This document shows, piece after piece, positions 1 through 7,761 of a stretch of 64,000 nt of DNA (positions within the stretch are counted from its first letter, which is position 1; every line of letters starts with the position of its first letter). The stretch spans positions 62,001 through 126,000 of the forward strand of contig JACCES010000006.1 in assembly GCA_013416455.1 (NCBI GenBank), read 5' to 3'. Below the pieces are notes generated by a model, which had not been told where the DNA came from, ran no database searches, and saw only the letters and a program-made list of their open reading frames with translations. This stretch comes from Alcaligenaceae bacterium (GTDB lineage Bacteria > Pseudomonadota > Gammaproteobacteria > Burkholderiales > Burkholderiaceae_B). A program made the position numbers and the translations under genes.

Positions 1-514
1 AGGCGGGGCGCATGCCGCCATCGAGGCTTTCCGCGCTTCCGTATCCGAGCGCGCCAACCGGCTGGCATTCTGGTTCGTCGCCGTGCAGGTTGCGCTGGCA
101 TTCATCGCCGGCGCCGTATGGTGGTTTTACGTAGATCCCGGCCATGCGATTCCCGTCATGGTGGCCATGTTCGTCATGAGCTGCCCCTGTGCCATGGCCA
201 TGGCCGTTCCCTCCACGGTGTCCGCCGCGCATGCCAGTCTGGCGGCGCGCGGGCCTGTTTCAGATTCCGATGTCGTCTGGCTGGTACGGGACGCCGCGCG
301 GGTCACGCGCCAGAACCTGTACGGTTCCGTCGCGTGGCATCTGCTCATGACGCCGCTCGCGGCCATTGGCCTGGTGTCGCCCTGGGTGGCCGCAATCAGC
401 ATGCTGCTGTCTTCCATGGCGGTCGCAGGCAATGCCTGGCGCATGTACCGGCGGCAGCTTCGCACTGCGGCCGCCGCGGGCTGGCCGGCCACGGTCGTCC
501 AGAGCAGGGCATGA
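1..514 (+). CDS. ccoI: CcoI-like heavy-metal P-type ATPase, 3' part, lacking the P/N catalytic domain
   Basis: Partial at the left edge; the reading frame is open from base 2. It shows the transmembrane copper-path motif CPC (SCPCAMAMAVPS) and the C-terminal membrane pair typical of CcoI/CopA-type pumps (RQNLYGSVAWHLL and SPWVAAISMLLSS). In this family CcoI supplies copper for cbb3 oxidase assembly. The oddity is what lies between: the family has about 250-300 residues after CPC, with the DKTGT phosphorylation site and the GDGxND hinge, but here only about 15-20 residues separate the CPC helix from the C-terminal helices. The protein seen here therefore cannot form the phospho-intermediate. 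No stop or frame break is visible, so the loss is in frame. The stop overlaps the ccoS start (ATGA). It is either a decayed gene or a repurposed membrane protein; the upstream half is outside the window. Confidence 0.75.
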   Translation, partial: GGAHAAIEAFRASVSERANRLAFWFVAVQVALAFIAGAVWWFYVDPGHAIPVMVAMFVMSCPCAMAMAVPSTVSAAHASLAARGPVSDSDVVWLVRDAARVTRQNLYGSVAWHLLMTPLAAIGLVSPWVAAISMLLSSMAVAGNAWRMYRRQLRTAAAAGWPATVVQSRA

Positions 515-696
515 CATCTTCCCTCTTTCTGCTGTTGCCGATCGCGCTCGTATTCGTGGTCCTGATCGGCGCAATGTTCTGGTGGGCGATCTTCGCCGGC
601 CAGTTCGACGACGCCCAGTCGGGCGGCGAATCCATCCTCATGGATGATGACCGGCCGCAGACGCCGGAATCGTCGTCCCGGGACAAGGGAAGCTAG
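511..696 (+). CDS. ccoS: CcoS, cbb3-type cytochrome oxidase assembly protein
   Basis: A 61-residue protein with one N-terminal membrane helix (about residues 5-28) followed by the CcoS signature [11 protein letters not shown] and a short acidic, polar tail. CcoS is needed for cofactor insertion into the CcoN subunit of cbb3 oxidase. The ATG overlaps the stop of the preceding ATPase gene by four bases, so the two are translationally coupled, which is the usual ccoIS arrangement. The open frame continues upstream of this ATG to base 118, but that extension is only the out-of-phase reading of the ATPase gene and was not used. Confidence 0.88.
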   Translation: MTSSLFLLLPIALVFVVLIGAMFWWAIFAGQFDDAQSGGESILMDDDRPQTPESSSRDKGS

Positions 697-801
697 CGGA
701 AGGCGGGCGCAGCCCGCGCAATCACACAAAGGCGGATGTTTCCGGACCGGTTCCGGAGCCTGTGGCGCGGATGCATCAAGCCGAATTGGGCGGATGTGGC
801 A

Positions 802-815
802 TTGACGCAGATCAA
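802..815. promoter_or_regulatory. FNR box upstream of ccoN
   Basis: TTGACGCAGATCAA differs from the consensus TTGAT-N4-ATCAA at one position. Its centre is 73 bases before the ccoN ATG. A class II arrangement (box at about -41) would place the start site near 850. This fits FNR activation of ccoNOQP under low oxygen, and an fnr gene lies 6 kb away. The -10 hexamer is not certain. Confidence 0.72.
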
Positions 816-881
816 GGCTGCTGGCCGGGTCATGCGGGATCATGCTCGCGATTGTTTTTTATACTTACTGAGGGGAAGCTC

Positions 882-2381
882 ATGGGTACTTCCGATACGT
901 TCGGAAAACAGCCTGAAGTCTTCAACTACGGTGTGGTGCGGCAGTTCACCATCATGACCGTGGTCTGGGGGATCGTAGGCATGGCTGTCGGCGTGTGGAT
1001 CGCCGCGCAGCTTATCTGGCCGCAGTTGAATTTCGACATTCCGTGGCTCAGCTATGGCCGCCTGCGGCCGCTGCACACCAACGCGGTAATCTTCGCGTTC
1101 GGCGGCAGCGCGCTGTTCGCGACTTCTTATTATGTGGTGCAGCGCACCAGCCAGGCCCGCCTGTTCTGCGACAAGCTGGCCGCCTTCACCTTCTGGGGGT
1201 GGCAGGCCGTCATCGTCGCGGCGGTGATCACGCTGCCGATGGGCATCACCACCACCAAGGAATACGCCGAACTCGAATGGCCCATCGACATCCTGATCGC
1301 GCTGGTCTGGATCGCGTATGCCATCGTTTTCTTCGGCACCATCGTGAAGCGCCGGGTCAAGCACATCTATGTGGCCAACTGGTTCTTCGGTTCCTACATT
1401 CTGACCATCGCCGTGCTGCACATTTTCAACAACCTGGAGATGCCGGTCACGCTCTGGAAGTCCTATTCCGCCTACGCCGGCGTGCAGGATGCCATGGTGC
1501 AGTGGTGGTACGGCCACAACGCCGTGGGCTTCTTCCTGACGACCAGCTTCCTGGGCATGATGTACTACTTCGTGCCCAAGCAGGCCGAACGACCCATCTT
1601 TTCGTATCGTCTGTCCATCGTCCACTTCTGGGCGCTGGCCTTCACCTACATGTGGGCCGGTCCGCATCACCTGCTGTACACCTCGCTGCCCGACTGGACC
1701 CAATCGCTGGGCATGGCCCTGTCGCTCATCCTGCTGGCGCCGTCCTGGGGCGGCATGATCAACGGCATCATGACGATGTCCGGCGCATGGCACAAACTGC
1801 GCACCGACCCCATCCTGAAATTCCTGGTCGTGGCGCTGTCCTTCTACGGCATGTCGACCTTCGAGGGTTCGATGATGTCCATCCGCACCGTGAACGCGCT
1901 GTCGCACTACACCGACTGGACGGTGGGGCACGTGCACTCCGGCGCCCTGGGCTGGGTTGCCATGATCACTTTCGGTTCGCTGTATTACCTGATTCCGCGC
2001 CTGTTCGGCCGCAGCTCGATGTACAGCGTGAAGGCCATCGAAGTCCATTTCTGGATCGCGACCCTGGGCGTCGTGCTCTACATCGCCGCCATGTGGATCG
2101 CGGGCGTGATGCAGGGCCTGATGTGGCGTGCCACCGGGGCGGACGGCACGCTGACCTATTCCTTCGTGGAAGCGGTGAAAGCAACCTATCCGTTCTACGC
2201 CATTCGCCTGCTCGGCGGGCTGATGTTCCTGAGCGGCGTCGTGATCATGTTCTGGAACATGGTCATGACCATACGTGCGGGCACCCAGGGTGTGAACCCG
2301 GAAGTGCCGCTGTACAGCCCCGATGCGCGTGATCCGGCCCTGCGTACGCCGGCAACGGGCGCGGCACCGGCCACCGCCTGA
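882..2381 (+). CDS. ccoN: cbb3-type cytochrome c oxidase subunit I (CcoN)
   Basis: This is the catalytic haem-copper subunit of the high-affinity cbb3 oxidase; it reduces oxygen and pumps protons at the inner membrane. It has 499 residues with many hydrophobic helices. Conserved segments are [15 protein letters not shown] (a copper-B histidine region), [14 protein letters not shown] (the tandem histidines) and [14 protein letters not shown] (haem ligand histidines near the C-terminal half). The ATG at 882 was chosen because it follows GAGGGGAAGC and gives the usual N-terminus; the open frame extends upstream to 762 but crosses the promoter and FNR box. ccoO follows after 14 bases. Confidence 0.96.
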   Translation: MGTSDTFGKQPEVFNYGVVRQFTIMTVVWGIVGMAVGVWIAAQLIWPQLNFDIPWLSYGRLRPLHTNAVIFAFGGSALFATSYYVVQRTSQARLFCDKLAAFTFWGWQAVIVAAVITLPMGITTTKEYAELEWPIDILIALVWIAYAIVFFGTIVKRRVKHIYVANWFFGSYILTIAVLHIFNNLEMPVTLWKSYSAYAGVQDAMVQWWYGHNAVGFFLTTSFLGMMYYFVPKQAERPIFSYRLSIVHFWALAFTYMWAGPHHLLYTSLPDWTQSLGMALSLILLAPSWGGMINGIMTMSGAWHKLRTDPILKFLVVALSFYGMSTFEGSMMSIRTVNALSHYTDWTVGHVHSGALGWVAMITFGSLYYLIPRLFGRSSMYSVKAIEVHFWIATLGVVLYIAAMWIAGVMQGLMWRATGADGTLTYSFVEAVKATYPFYAIRLLGGLMFLSGVVIMFWNMVMTIRAGTQGVNPEVPLYSPDARDPALRTPATGAAPATA

Positions 2382-2395
2382 GGAGATTTTCAAAA

Positions 2396-3058
2396 ATGGC
2401 GCAAGAGAACCACAAGCTTTTTTCCCACAAGACGCTGGAAACCAACATCGGTTGGCTGATCGTCTTCAGCATCCTGGTGATATCCTTCGCCGGGCTGGCG
2501 CAGATCGTGCCGCTGTTCTTTCAGCACTCGACCACCGTGGCCACCGAGGGCGTCGAGCCCTACGATTCGCTGCGGCTGGTCGGGCGCGATATCTACATCC
2601 GCGAGGGCTGTGTGAGCTGCCATTCGCAGCAGATCCGCATGCTCAGTTCCGAAGTGCAGCGCTACGGCCCGTATTCGCTGGCCGGCGAGTCCGTGTACGA
2701 GCGTCCCTTCCTGTGGGGCTCCAAGCGTACCGGCCCCGACCTGGCGCGCGTGGGTGAACGCTATTCCGACGACTGGCACCGGGTCCACCTGCGCAACCCC
2801 CGCGCCGTGGTGGCCGAATCCAACATGCCGGCCTATCCCTGGCTGCAGCGCAACACGGTGGAAGGCGTCAACGTCGAGGCACGCATGCGCGCATTGCGCC
2901 GCCTGGGCGTCCCCTACACCGATGAGCAGATCGCCTCCGCTCCGGAAGCCCTGGTGGGCAAGACGGAAGAAGACGCGATCGTCGCCTACCTGCAAGGGCT
3001 GGGCGTGGCCGGGCGCGAAGCAGCCGCCCGCGCCGTTCTCCACGGAGGCGAGCAATGA
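2396..3058 (+). CDS. ccoO: cbb3-type cytochrome c oxidase subunit II (CcoO)
   Basis: Membrane-anchored monohaem cytochrome c of 220 residues. An N-terminal helix lies at about residues 18-40, and the haem-binding motif is CVSCH at 72-76. The segment [27 protein letters not shown] is typical of CcoO, as is the likely methionine ligand in SNMPAYPWL. It passes electrons from CcoP to CcoN. The stop overlaps the start of ccoQ (ATGA). Confidence 0.96.
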   Translation: MAQENHKLFSHKTLETNIGWLIVFSILVISFAGLAQIVPLFFQHSTTVATEGVEPYDSLRLVGRDIYIREGCVSCHSQQIRMLSSEVQRYGPYSLAGESVYERPFLWGSKRTGPDLARVGERYSDDWHRVHLRNPRAVVAESNMPAYPWLQRNTVEGVNVEARMRALRRLGVPYTDEQIASAPEALVGKTEEDAIVAYLQGLGVAGREAAARAVLHGGEQ

Positions 3059-3219
3059 CTGCCTTGGTAAGCGGGCTGGCGACCATCCTGGCCATGGTCA
3101 CATTCATCGGCATCTGCTGGTGGGCATTCTCGCGCGGCCGTAGTGCCGCCAACCGCGAAGCGGCCATGCTGCCCTTCGCGCTGCCCGACGAGCAGGCCAC
3201 GGAAAAGAAGGAAGGATAG
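3055..3219 (+). CDS. ccoQ: CcoQ, small cbb3 oxidase subunit
   Basis: A 54-residue protein beginning [20 protein letters not shown] with one membrane helix and a basic then acidic tail ending in EKKEG. It was found by reading the gap between ccoO and ccoP. It overlaps the ccoO stop by four bases and ends eight bases before ccoP. Position, size and single helix match CcoQ/FixQ, which stabilises the cbb3 complex. Confidence 0.9.
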   Translation: MTALVSGLATILAMVTFIGICWWAFSRGRSAANREAAMLPFALPDEQATEKKEG

Positions 3220-3227
3220 GAGCTCCC

Positions 3228-4157
3228 ATGAACGACTTCATAAGTAGCTTCTGGAGCTACTGGATTGCAATCATCTCCATAGGCGGGGTCGCATTCTGCC
3301 TGGCCCTGCTGTTCTCGCAGCGGGCATGGCTGAAACGAGAGATCGATCAGGTCGAGGACACCGGACATGTCTGGGACGGCGACCTCACCGAGCTGAACAA
3401 CCCGATTCCCCGCTGGTGGACGGTGATGTTCGTCGGCCTGTGCGTCATCGGTCTGGGCATCTTCTTCCTGTATCCGGCCCTGGGCTTCAACAACGGTTCC
3501 ACCGGCTACAGCGCCGCGCGTGAAGTACGGGCCGACCAGTTGGCCATGCAGGAACGCATTGCACCGATCTACGCGCGCTACCAGGAAATGTCCTTCGAGG
3601 ATGTGGCCCGGGATTCTTCCGCCCGTGAAATCGGCCAGCGTCTGTTCCTGAACAACTGTGCGCAGTGCCACGGTTCGGATGCCCGTGGCGCCGGCAACTT
3701 CCCCAATCTGGTGGATGGCGACTGGCTGTGGGGCGGTTCGCCCGAGCAGATCACGCACACGATCACGGAAGGCCGTCACGGCATGATGCCGCCCTGGGGC
3801 GCACAGATCAAACCGGCGGAAGCTTCCGACATCGCTCAGTATGTGCGTTCGTTGTCCGGTCTGGCTCACGACCCCCTGCGCATCGTTCCCGGCAAGCGCC
3901 ATTTCGATGCCTTCTGCGTGGCCTGCCACGGCGCCGACGCCAAGGGCAACCCGGTTCTGGGCGCCCCCAACCTGACCGACAACGTCTGGCTGTACGGCAG
4001 CTCGGAAGCCTCCATCGTCCAGACCATTCTGAACGGCCGCGAGAACATCATGCCCGCCCAGAAGAACGTTCTGACCGAAGACCAGATCCGCATGCTCGCC
4101 GCATGGGTCTGGGGCCTGTCGAACAATCCGGGCAGCGCCGTCGCCGCGGCCAATTGA
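3228..4157 (+). CDS. ccoP: cbb3-type cytochrome c oxidase subunit III (CcoP)
   Basis: Dihaem cytochrome c of 309 residues. Two N-terminal membrane helices lie at about 13-30 and 62-83, followed by two periplasmic cytochrome c domains with CAQCH at 144-148 and CVACH at 230-234. Probable methionine ligands sit in GMMPPWG and NIMPAQ. It receives electrons from soluble or membrane cytochromes and hands them to CcoO. The two-helix N-terminus is the form seen when ccoP is fused to its extra anchoring helix. A good Shine-Dalgarno (AGGAGCTCCC) precedes the ATG. Confidence 0.96.
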   Translation: MNDFISSFWSYWIAIISIGGVAFCLALLFSQRAWLKREIDQVEDTGHVWDGDLTELNNPIPRWWTVMFVGLCVIGLGIFFLYPALGFNNGSTGYSAAREVRADQLAMQERIAPIYARYQEMSFEDVARDSSAREIGQRLFLNNCAQCHGSDARGAGNFPNLVDGDWLWGGSPEQITHTITEGRHGMMPPWGAQIKPAEASDIAQYVRSLSGLAHDPLRIVPGKRHFDAFCVACHGADAKGNPVLGAPNLTDNVWLYGSSEASIVQTILNGRENIMPAQKNVLTEDQIRMLAAWVWGLSNNPGSAVAAAN

Positions 4158-4188
4158 ACCTTGTCCAACCGAAAGGCAGTGATTCACG

Positions 4189-5691
4189 ATGAGTAGTCAG
4201 GAACCCACCGTAAGGCCCCGAAACGAAGGTGACGCCGGTGCGCCGCAATGGCAGCCGCAACCGATCTCGAGACCGGGCGGTGGTTCCTCTCCCATCGTCG
4301 AAAAGGCCCTGGCCGATGTGCGCAGCAAGATCTACCCGCGTTCGGTCACGGGTTTCTTCGCGCAGTGGCGGGTGGCGCTGGTCGTCTTCACCCAGCTCAT
4401 CTTCTACGGGCTGCCCTGGCTCCAATGGAACGACCGGCAGGCGGTGCTGTTCGACCTGGGCGCCCGCAAGTTCTATATCTTCGGCATGGTGCTGTGGCCG
4501 CAGGACATCATCTACCTGACCGTCCTGCTGGTTCTTTCGGCCTTCGCGCTCTTTCTGTTCACGGCGCTGGCGGGTCGGCTGTTCTGCGGCTACGCCTGTC
4601 CGCAAACGGTCTATACCGAAATCTTCATGTGGGTCGAGCGCAAGATCGAAGGCGATCGGCTGGCCCGCATCCGGCTCGATGAATCCCCTTGGGGCTTGCG
4701 CAAGATCCGCCTCAAGGCGACCAAGCATCTGCTGTGGATCCTGATCGCGCTCTGGACGGGTTTCACTTTCATCGGCTATTTCGCGCCCATCCGCGAACTG
4801 CTTCTTGCCGTTTTTGCCGGTACGCTGGGCTTCTGGCAGTGGTTCTGGATGTTCTTCTACGGTTTTGCCACCTGGGGCAATGCCGGTTTCATGCGCGAGC
4901 AGGTCTGCAAGTACATGTGCCCCTACGCGCGCTTCCAGAGCGTGATGGTCGACCAGGACACCTACGTCGTCACCTACGACTATGTCCGTGGCGAGCCGCG
5001 CGGCGGCCGTTCGCGGCGCATCGATCACAGGGAAGCCGGCATGGGCGACTGCGTGGACTGCAGCCTGTGCGTGCAGGTCTGTCCCACGGGGATCGACATC
5101 CGCGAAGGCATGCAGTACATGTGCATAGGCTGTGGCGCCTGTGTGGATGCCTGTGATACGGTCATGGACAAGATGGATTATCCCCGGGGCCTGATCCGCT
5201 ACACCTCGGGCAACGCCATCAAGGAAGGCCTGTCTCAGCAGCAGGTGCGCAAACGGGTGCTCCGGCCGCGCACATTGGTGTATACGGGCATACTTGCGGC
5301 GGTTTTCATCGCCTTCATGGTGTCGCTGGCCACGCGCACCACCTTGCGGGTCGACGTCATCCGCGATCGTGGCGTGCTGGGTCGCGAAGTGCCGGGCGGG
5401 ATGATCGAGAACGTGTATCGCCTGCAGATCATCAACACCTCGGAAGAGGCACTGTCGCTGTCGCTTTCGGCCGCGGGCATACCCGAAATCACGGTCACCA
5501 CGGCCGATGGTTCGAGCTCGGCCCTGCAGATCGATCCGGCGTCCAACCGGCTGGTGCCCATCGTGGTGCGGGTGCCGGTGGGGCAGGCGGAGCCCGGCTT
5601 GCACGACATCGAGTTCCGGGCCGATGCGCAGTCCGATGAAGGCAGGGAAGTGCTCGTGGTAGAGCGTTCCAGCTTCTACGTGCCCAACTGA
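4189..5691 (+). CDS. ccoG: CcoG, polyferredoxin and copper reductase for cbb3 assembly
   Basis: A 500-residue integral membrane protein of the CcoG/RdxA/FixG family. It has several membrane helices, the membrane-associated motif CGYACP (cysteines 133 and 137), two [4Fe-4S] ferredoxin motifs (CVDCSLCVQVCP and CIGCGACVDACD, about residues 285-320) and a C-terminal Ig-like periplasmic domain (FixG_C) after the last helix. Known members reduce Cu(II) to Cu(I) for CcoN maturation. The gene follows ccoP by 31 bases in the same direction. The N-terminal 30 residues are low in hydrophobicity and rich in Pro, Gly and Arg. Confidence 0.94.
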   Translation: MSSQEPTVRPRNEGDAGAPQWQPQPISRPGGGSSPIVEKALADVRSKIYPRSVTGFFAQWRVALVVFTQLIFYGLPWLQWNDRQAVLFDLGARKFYIFGMVLWPQDIIYLTVLLVLSAFALFLFTALAGRLFCGYACPQTVYTEIFMWVERKIEGDRLARIRLDESPWGLRKIRLKATKHLLWILIALWTGFTFIGYFAPIRELLLAVFAGTLGFWQWFWMFFYGFATWGNAGFMREQVCKYMCPYARFQSVMVDQDTYVVTYDYVRGEPRGGRSRRIDHREAGMGDCVDCSLCVQVCPTGIDIREGMQYMCIGCGACVDACDTVMDKMDYPRGLIRYTSGNAIKEGLSQQQVRKRVLRPRTLVYTGILAAVFIAFMVSLATRTTLRVDVIRDRGVLGREVPGGMIENVYRLQIINTSEEALSLSLSAAGIPEITVTTADGSSSALQIDPASNRLVPIVVRVPVGQAEPGLHDIEFRADAQSDEGREVLVVERSSFYVPN

Positions 5692-5796
5692 CCACGACGG
5701 GGCGAAACGCGCGGTTCGCCGCTCAAGGGCGGCGTTCTTCTCCAGGCGGCGCAGCGGCCCAGTTTGTGATGTTCAATCTTCAAATAGGCGTGTAAC

Positions 5797-6003
5797 ATGA
5801 AAAGTGTTGATGAAGGAAAGCCGTGGTACCGCGAACCCTGGCCCTGGATCCTCATGGCGGGACCGGCGCTGGCCATCGTGGGCTGCGGCATCACCATCTA
5901 TCTGGCCGTCAGCAACTTTGGCGACCAGGAAATCCGTGATGGCGGTGTGAAGCAGGGACTGGTGGTATCGAAGCCCCAGATTGAAGCCGATGCCCGCCAT
6001 TGA
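5797..6003 (+). CDS. ccoH: Short CcoH/FixH-family membrane protein
   Basis: A 68-residue protein starting MKSVDEGKPWYREPWPWILM. The PWYREPWPW stretch before one membrane helix (about 17-40), then YLAVSNFGD, is the FixH N-terminal signature. Most FixH/CcoH proteins are about 150 residues with a periplasmic domain after the helix. This one stops soon after the helix with a polar tail ending EADARH, so the periplasmic domain is absent. There is no trace of it in the downstream 140 bases, which hold a repeat. CcoH is part of the cbb3 assembly machinery. Confidence 0.78.
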   Translation: MKSVDEGKPWYREPWPWILMAGPALAIVGCGITIYLAVSNFGDQEIRDGGVKQGLVVSKPQIEADARH

Positions 6004-6125
6004 CTACGCGCCTCGGCGCGAGCCTGATCCTTCATGGGGGGCTCGGGCGGGCCTGAATCGATGCGGCGCCGCAGGCGCCCCTGAATCGTGGCGAAGTGTC
6101 CCGGGCTGACAGGCCGGGGTTCTTC
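6001..6125 (+). repeat. 125-bp intercistronic repeat, copy 1
   Basis: This segment begins at the ccoH stop codon and ends 22 bases before the next start codon. It matches 28197-28321 (between parE and parC) over its whole 125-bp length, most strongly from about 6060 onward: both share ATGCGGCGCCG, AGGCGCCCCTG, GTGGCGAAG and GACAGGCCGGGGTTCTTC. It contains two hairpins: GGCGCC-type arms around 6063-6080 and CCGG/CCGG arms around the GACA loop near 6101-6119. No coding potential. Same orientation relative to its genes as copy 2. Confidence 0.82.
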
Positions 6126-6146
6126 GACGCACCAGGAGACTGTGCT

Positions 6147-6398
6147 ATGAAGTGGCGTTCGTTGATGTGGATTATGTGGCCTTCCTTCCTGGCCGCAGCG
6201 ATGATGACGTTCTTCGTGTTTGCGCTCATCGATCCGCTGGACATCGTGATCTTCGGGCACATACAGGCCAGCCGCATGCAGGTCTACACCGTCGGTTTCT
6301 TCTTCTTCTGGGCCATGGCGGCCCTGTCGAGCGCGCTCACACTCAATATCGCGCCCCGAGGGCAGGAATATGATGAATTCGGGGAGCCTATCAATTAG
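6147..6398 (+). CDS. Small two-helix membrane protein of the cco cluster, function unknown
   Basis: An 83-residue protein beginning MKWRSLMWIMWPSFLAAAMM. It has two hydrophobic stretches (about 8-30 and 45-68) and a short polar tail ending EFGEPIN. The ATG at 6147 follows CAGGAGACTGTGCT. The open frame extends upstream to 6096 through the repeat and that part was not used. It is the last gene in the cco direction and precedes a hairpin-rich region, so it is probably co-transcribed with ccoGH. I do not recognise a named family; a role in oxidase assembly or membrane anchoring is only suggested by position. Confidence 0.72.
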   Translation: MKWRSLMWIMWPSFLAAAMMTFFVFALIDPLDIVIFGHIQASRMQVYTVGFFFFWAMAALSSALTLNIAPRGQEYDEFGEPIN

Positions 6399-6630
6399 GC
6401 GGGGGCGCCGGGGGGCTGCATGGGGCTCGGGCTTGTCCGGCAGAGGGTTTCCTATTGCGAAGATCTCTCCACCTCGCGGCCTGCAAGCGGCTCGGATGAG
6501 CCCGGCTTGGATTCAATTCCAATGCCGCGATCTCTCCACCTCGCGGCCTGCATGCCGCTCGGATTCGCCAGGCTTGGGCATTCTATTGCTAAGATCTCTC
6601 CACCTCAGGGCTTGCAAGCCCTTCGGATTC

Positions 6631-6673
6631 GCCAGGCTTGGAACAGTGCGCAGGCACTGTTCCAAGTCCTGGC
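6631..6673. repeat. Perfect 12-bp-arm hairpin of the array (variable stem 1)
   Basis: CTTGGAACAGTG (6637-6648) and CACTGTTCCAAG (6655-6666) are perfect arms around a six-base loop, enclosed by GCCAGG (6631) and CCTGGC (6668) with a one-base bulge. The outer arms and loop GCAG are shared with the hairpin at 6709-6752; the inner stem sequence is completely different. Confidence 0.9.
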
Positions 6674-6708
6674 TCATCCACCTCGGCGCTTGCATGCGCC
6701 TCGGATTC

Positions 6709-6752
6709 GCCAGGCACATCAGAGTCCGCAGTGGACTCTGATGTGTCCTGGC
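6709..6752. repeat. Perfect 13-bp-arm hairpin of the array, abutting the fnr stop codon (variable stem 2)
   Basis: CACATCAGAGTCC (6715-6727) and GGACTCTGATGTG (6733-6745) are perfect arms with loop GCAGT, enclosed by GCCAGG/CCTGGC with a bulged T at 6746. It ends one base before the fnr stop codon (6753-6755, minus strand), so fnr mRNA runs straight from UGA into this hairpin. There is no U-tract after it on either strand, so it is not a standard intrinsic terminator. Confidence 0.88.
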
Positions 6753-7481
6753 TCATCCACAGTCAGTGCCGGATAGGACTCTGAGGGCCTGCATGTCGAT
6801 GATGTGGACTTCGCGCTGGTGGATGTGCAGCAGGCCTTCGCGGGCGAAGCGGGAAAACAGTCTGCTGACGGTTTCCAGGGTCAGGCCCAGATAGTTGCCG
6901 ATTTCTTCGCGGCTCATGCGCAGGACGAACTCATAAGGCGAGTAGCCCAGCGCCGCCAGGCGGTGTGAAAGATTGAGCAGGAAGGCGGCCAGCCGCTGTT
7001 CGGAACGCAAGGCGCCCAGCGACATCACCAGCAGGTGCGAGCGATTGATTTCCTTGCTCATGAGACGGCGGAATTGCTGCTGAAGGACCGGGATGTGCAA
7101 CGAGAGCCTGTCCATTTCGTCGATGCGGATCACGCAGACTTCGCTGTCCTCCAGTGCGATGGCGTGGGATACATGCGTGTTGTGCAGCAGGCCGTCCATG
7201 CCGAGGATCTCGCCCGGCAGCAGAAAGCCGGTGATCTGCACCTGGCCGGACGCATCTTCGAGCTGCGTCTTGAGGGAGCCGGAACGGATCCCGTAGACGG
7301 CCTCGGTCTTGTCGCCGAGATGGAAGAGGGCGGTACCCTTGGGCAGGCGGATGCGTTCCTTGATGAGCTCGTCGAGTTTGGCCACGTCATTGCGCGCCAT
7401 GCCCAGAGGCAGGCAGATTTCGCTCAGCATACAGGTGGAGCAACGCGTGGATTCGGGAGTGATACTAATTCGTTTCTGCAT
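6753..7481 (-). CDS. fnr: FNR-family oxygen-sensing transcription regulator
   Basis: 242 residues of the CRP/FNR family. Cysteines 14, 17 and 23 (C-x2-C-x5-C) plus Cys116 match the four [4Fe-4S] ligands of E. coli FNR, so this is a true oxygen sensor. The effector beta-roll follows, then the dimer helix and a C-terminal helix-turn-helix containing LTLETVSRLFSRF, with the E--SR residues that read TTGAT half-sites. It probably controls ccoNOQP (box at 802) and itself (box at 7529). Bordetella homologues are called Btr. Convergent with the cco cluster across the repeat array. Confidence 0.95.
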   Translation of the reverse strand: MQKRISITPESTRCSTCMLSEICLPLGMARNDVAKLDELIKERIRLPKGTALFHLGDKTEAVYGIRSGSLKTQLEDASGQVQITGFLLPGEILGMDGLLHNTHVSHAIALEDSEVCVIRIDEMDRLSLHIPVLQQQFRRLMSKEINRSHLLVMSLGALRSEQRLAAFLLNLSHRLAALGYSPYEFVLRMSREEIGNYLGLTLETVSRLFSRFAREGLLHIHQREVHIIDMQALRVLSGTDCG

Positions 7482-7528
7482 ACGCCGGAGTGCCTCGCAG
7501 GCAAAATCAGCAATGGTGGATTTGCCGT

Positions 7529-7542
7529 TTGATACAGATCAA
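7529..7542. promoter_or_regulatory. Perfect FNR box in the fnr promoter
   Basis: TTGATACAGATCAA is an exact match to TTGAT-N4-ATCAA. On the minus strand a likely -10 hexamer TATACT (7542-7547) directly precedes it, so the box would overlap the transcription start. That geometry predicts FNR repressing its own gene in low oxygen, as known for E. coli fnr. Confidence 0.82.
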
Positions 7543-7761
7543 GTATAAAGGATTGGCAGGTAACTGTCCCAATAGATTTTTCTTGTTCATTGTGGTAGGC
7601 GCAGCACAACAACCGGGCCGGCCCGGGCGAGGCATTGCCGGGAAGGGGCAAAGCTGAAGGCTTCCTGTGGGGCTGACGGTATGCGTTGCTCTGTATCCCG
7701 CGCCCGCATTTGCGGCAGGGCTGCATGCCGCCGGGCCGATATCCGCCTGCCTTCGCCTGTT

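Larger units (their letters stand above)
6440..6765. repeat. Degenerate tandem array of hairpin-bearing repeats
   Basis: This gene-free stretch between two convergent genes holds four copies of a unit starting at 6463, 6530, 6594 and 6676, with a partial start at 6755 (spacing 67, 64, 82 and 79). The shared frame is ATC(TCTCC)ACCTCG, then a palindromic core around TGCA, then CTCGGATTCGCCAGG. The cores differ but stay self-complementary, for example GGGCTTGCAAGCCC and GCGCTTGCATGCGC. Each unit then carries a second, variable hairpin. No start codon or RBS supports a protein, although two open frames run through it. It has the character of a structured DNA or RNA element. Confidence 0.85.

Noticed and set aside
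860-865. TATACT as the -10 of the ccoN promoter.
   Set aside because: It would place the start site on top of the ribosome site and the FNR box at about -63; a class II start near 850 is more plausible, though not certain.
6440-6765. The array as a CRISPR.
   Set aside because: The conserved parts are not identical repeats separated by equal-length unique spacers, the variable parts are self-complementary, and no cas gene is present.
6370-6776. Two open frames through the repeat array that give repetitive peptides.
   Set aside because: No ribosome site and only repeat-derived sequence; the conservation is in palindromes, not codons.
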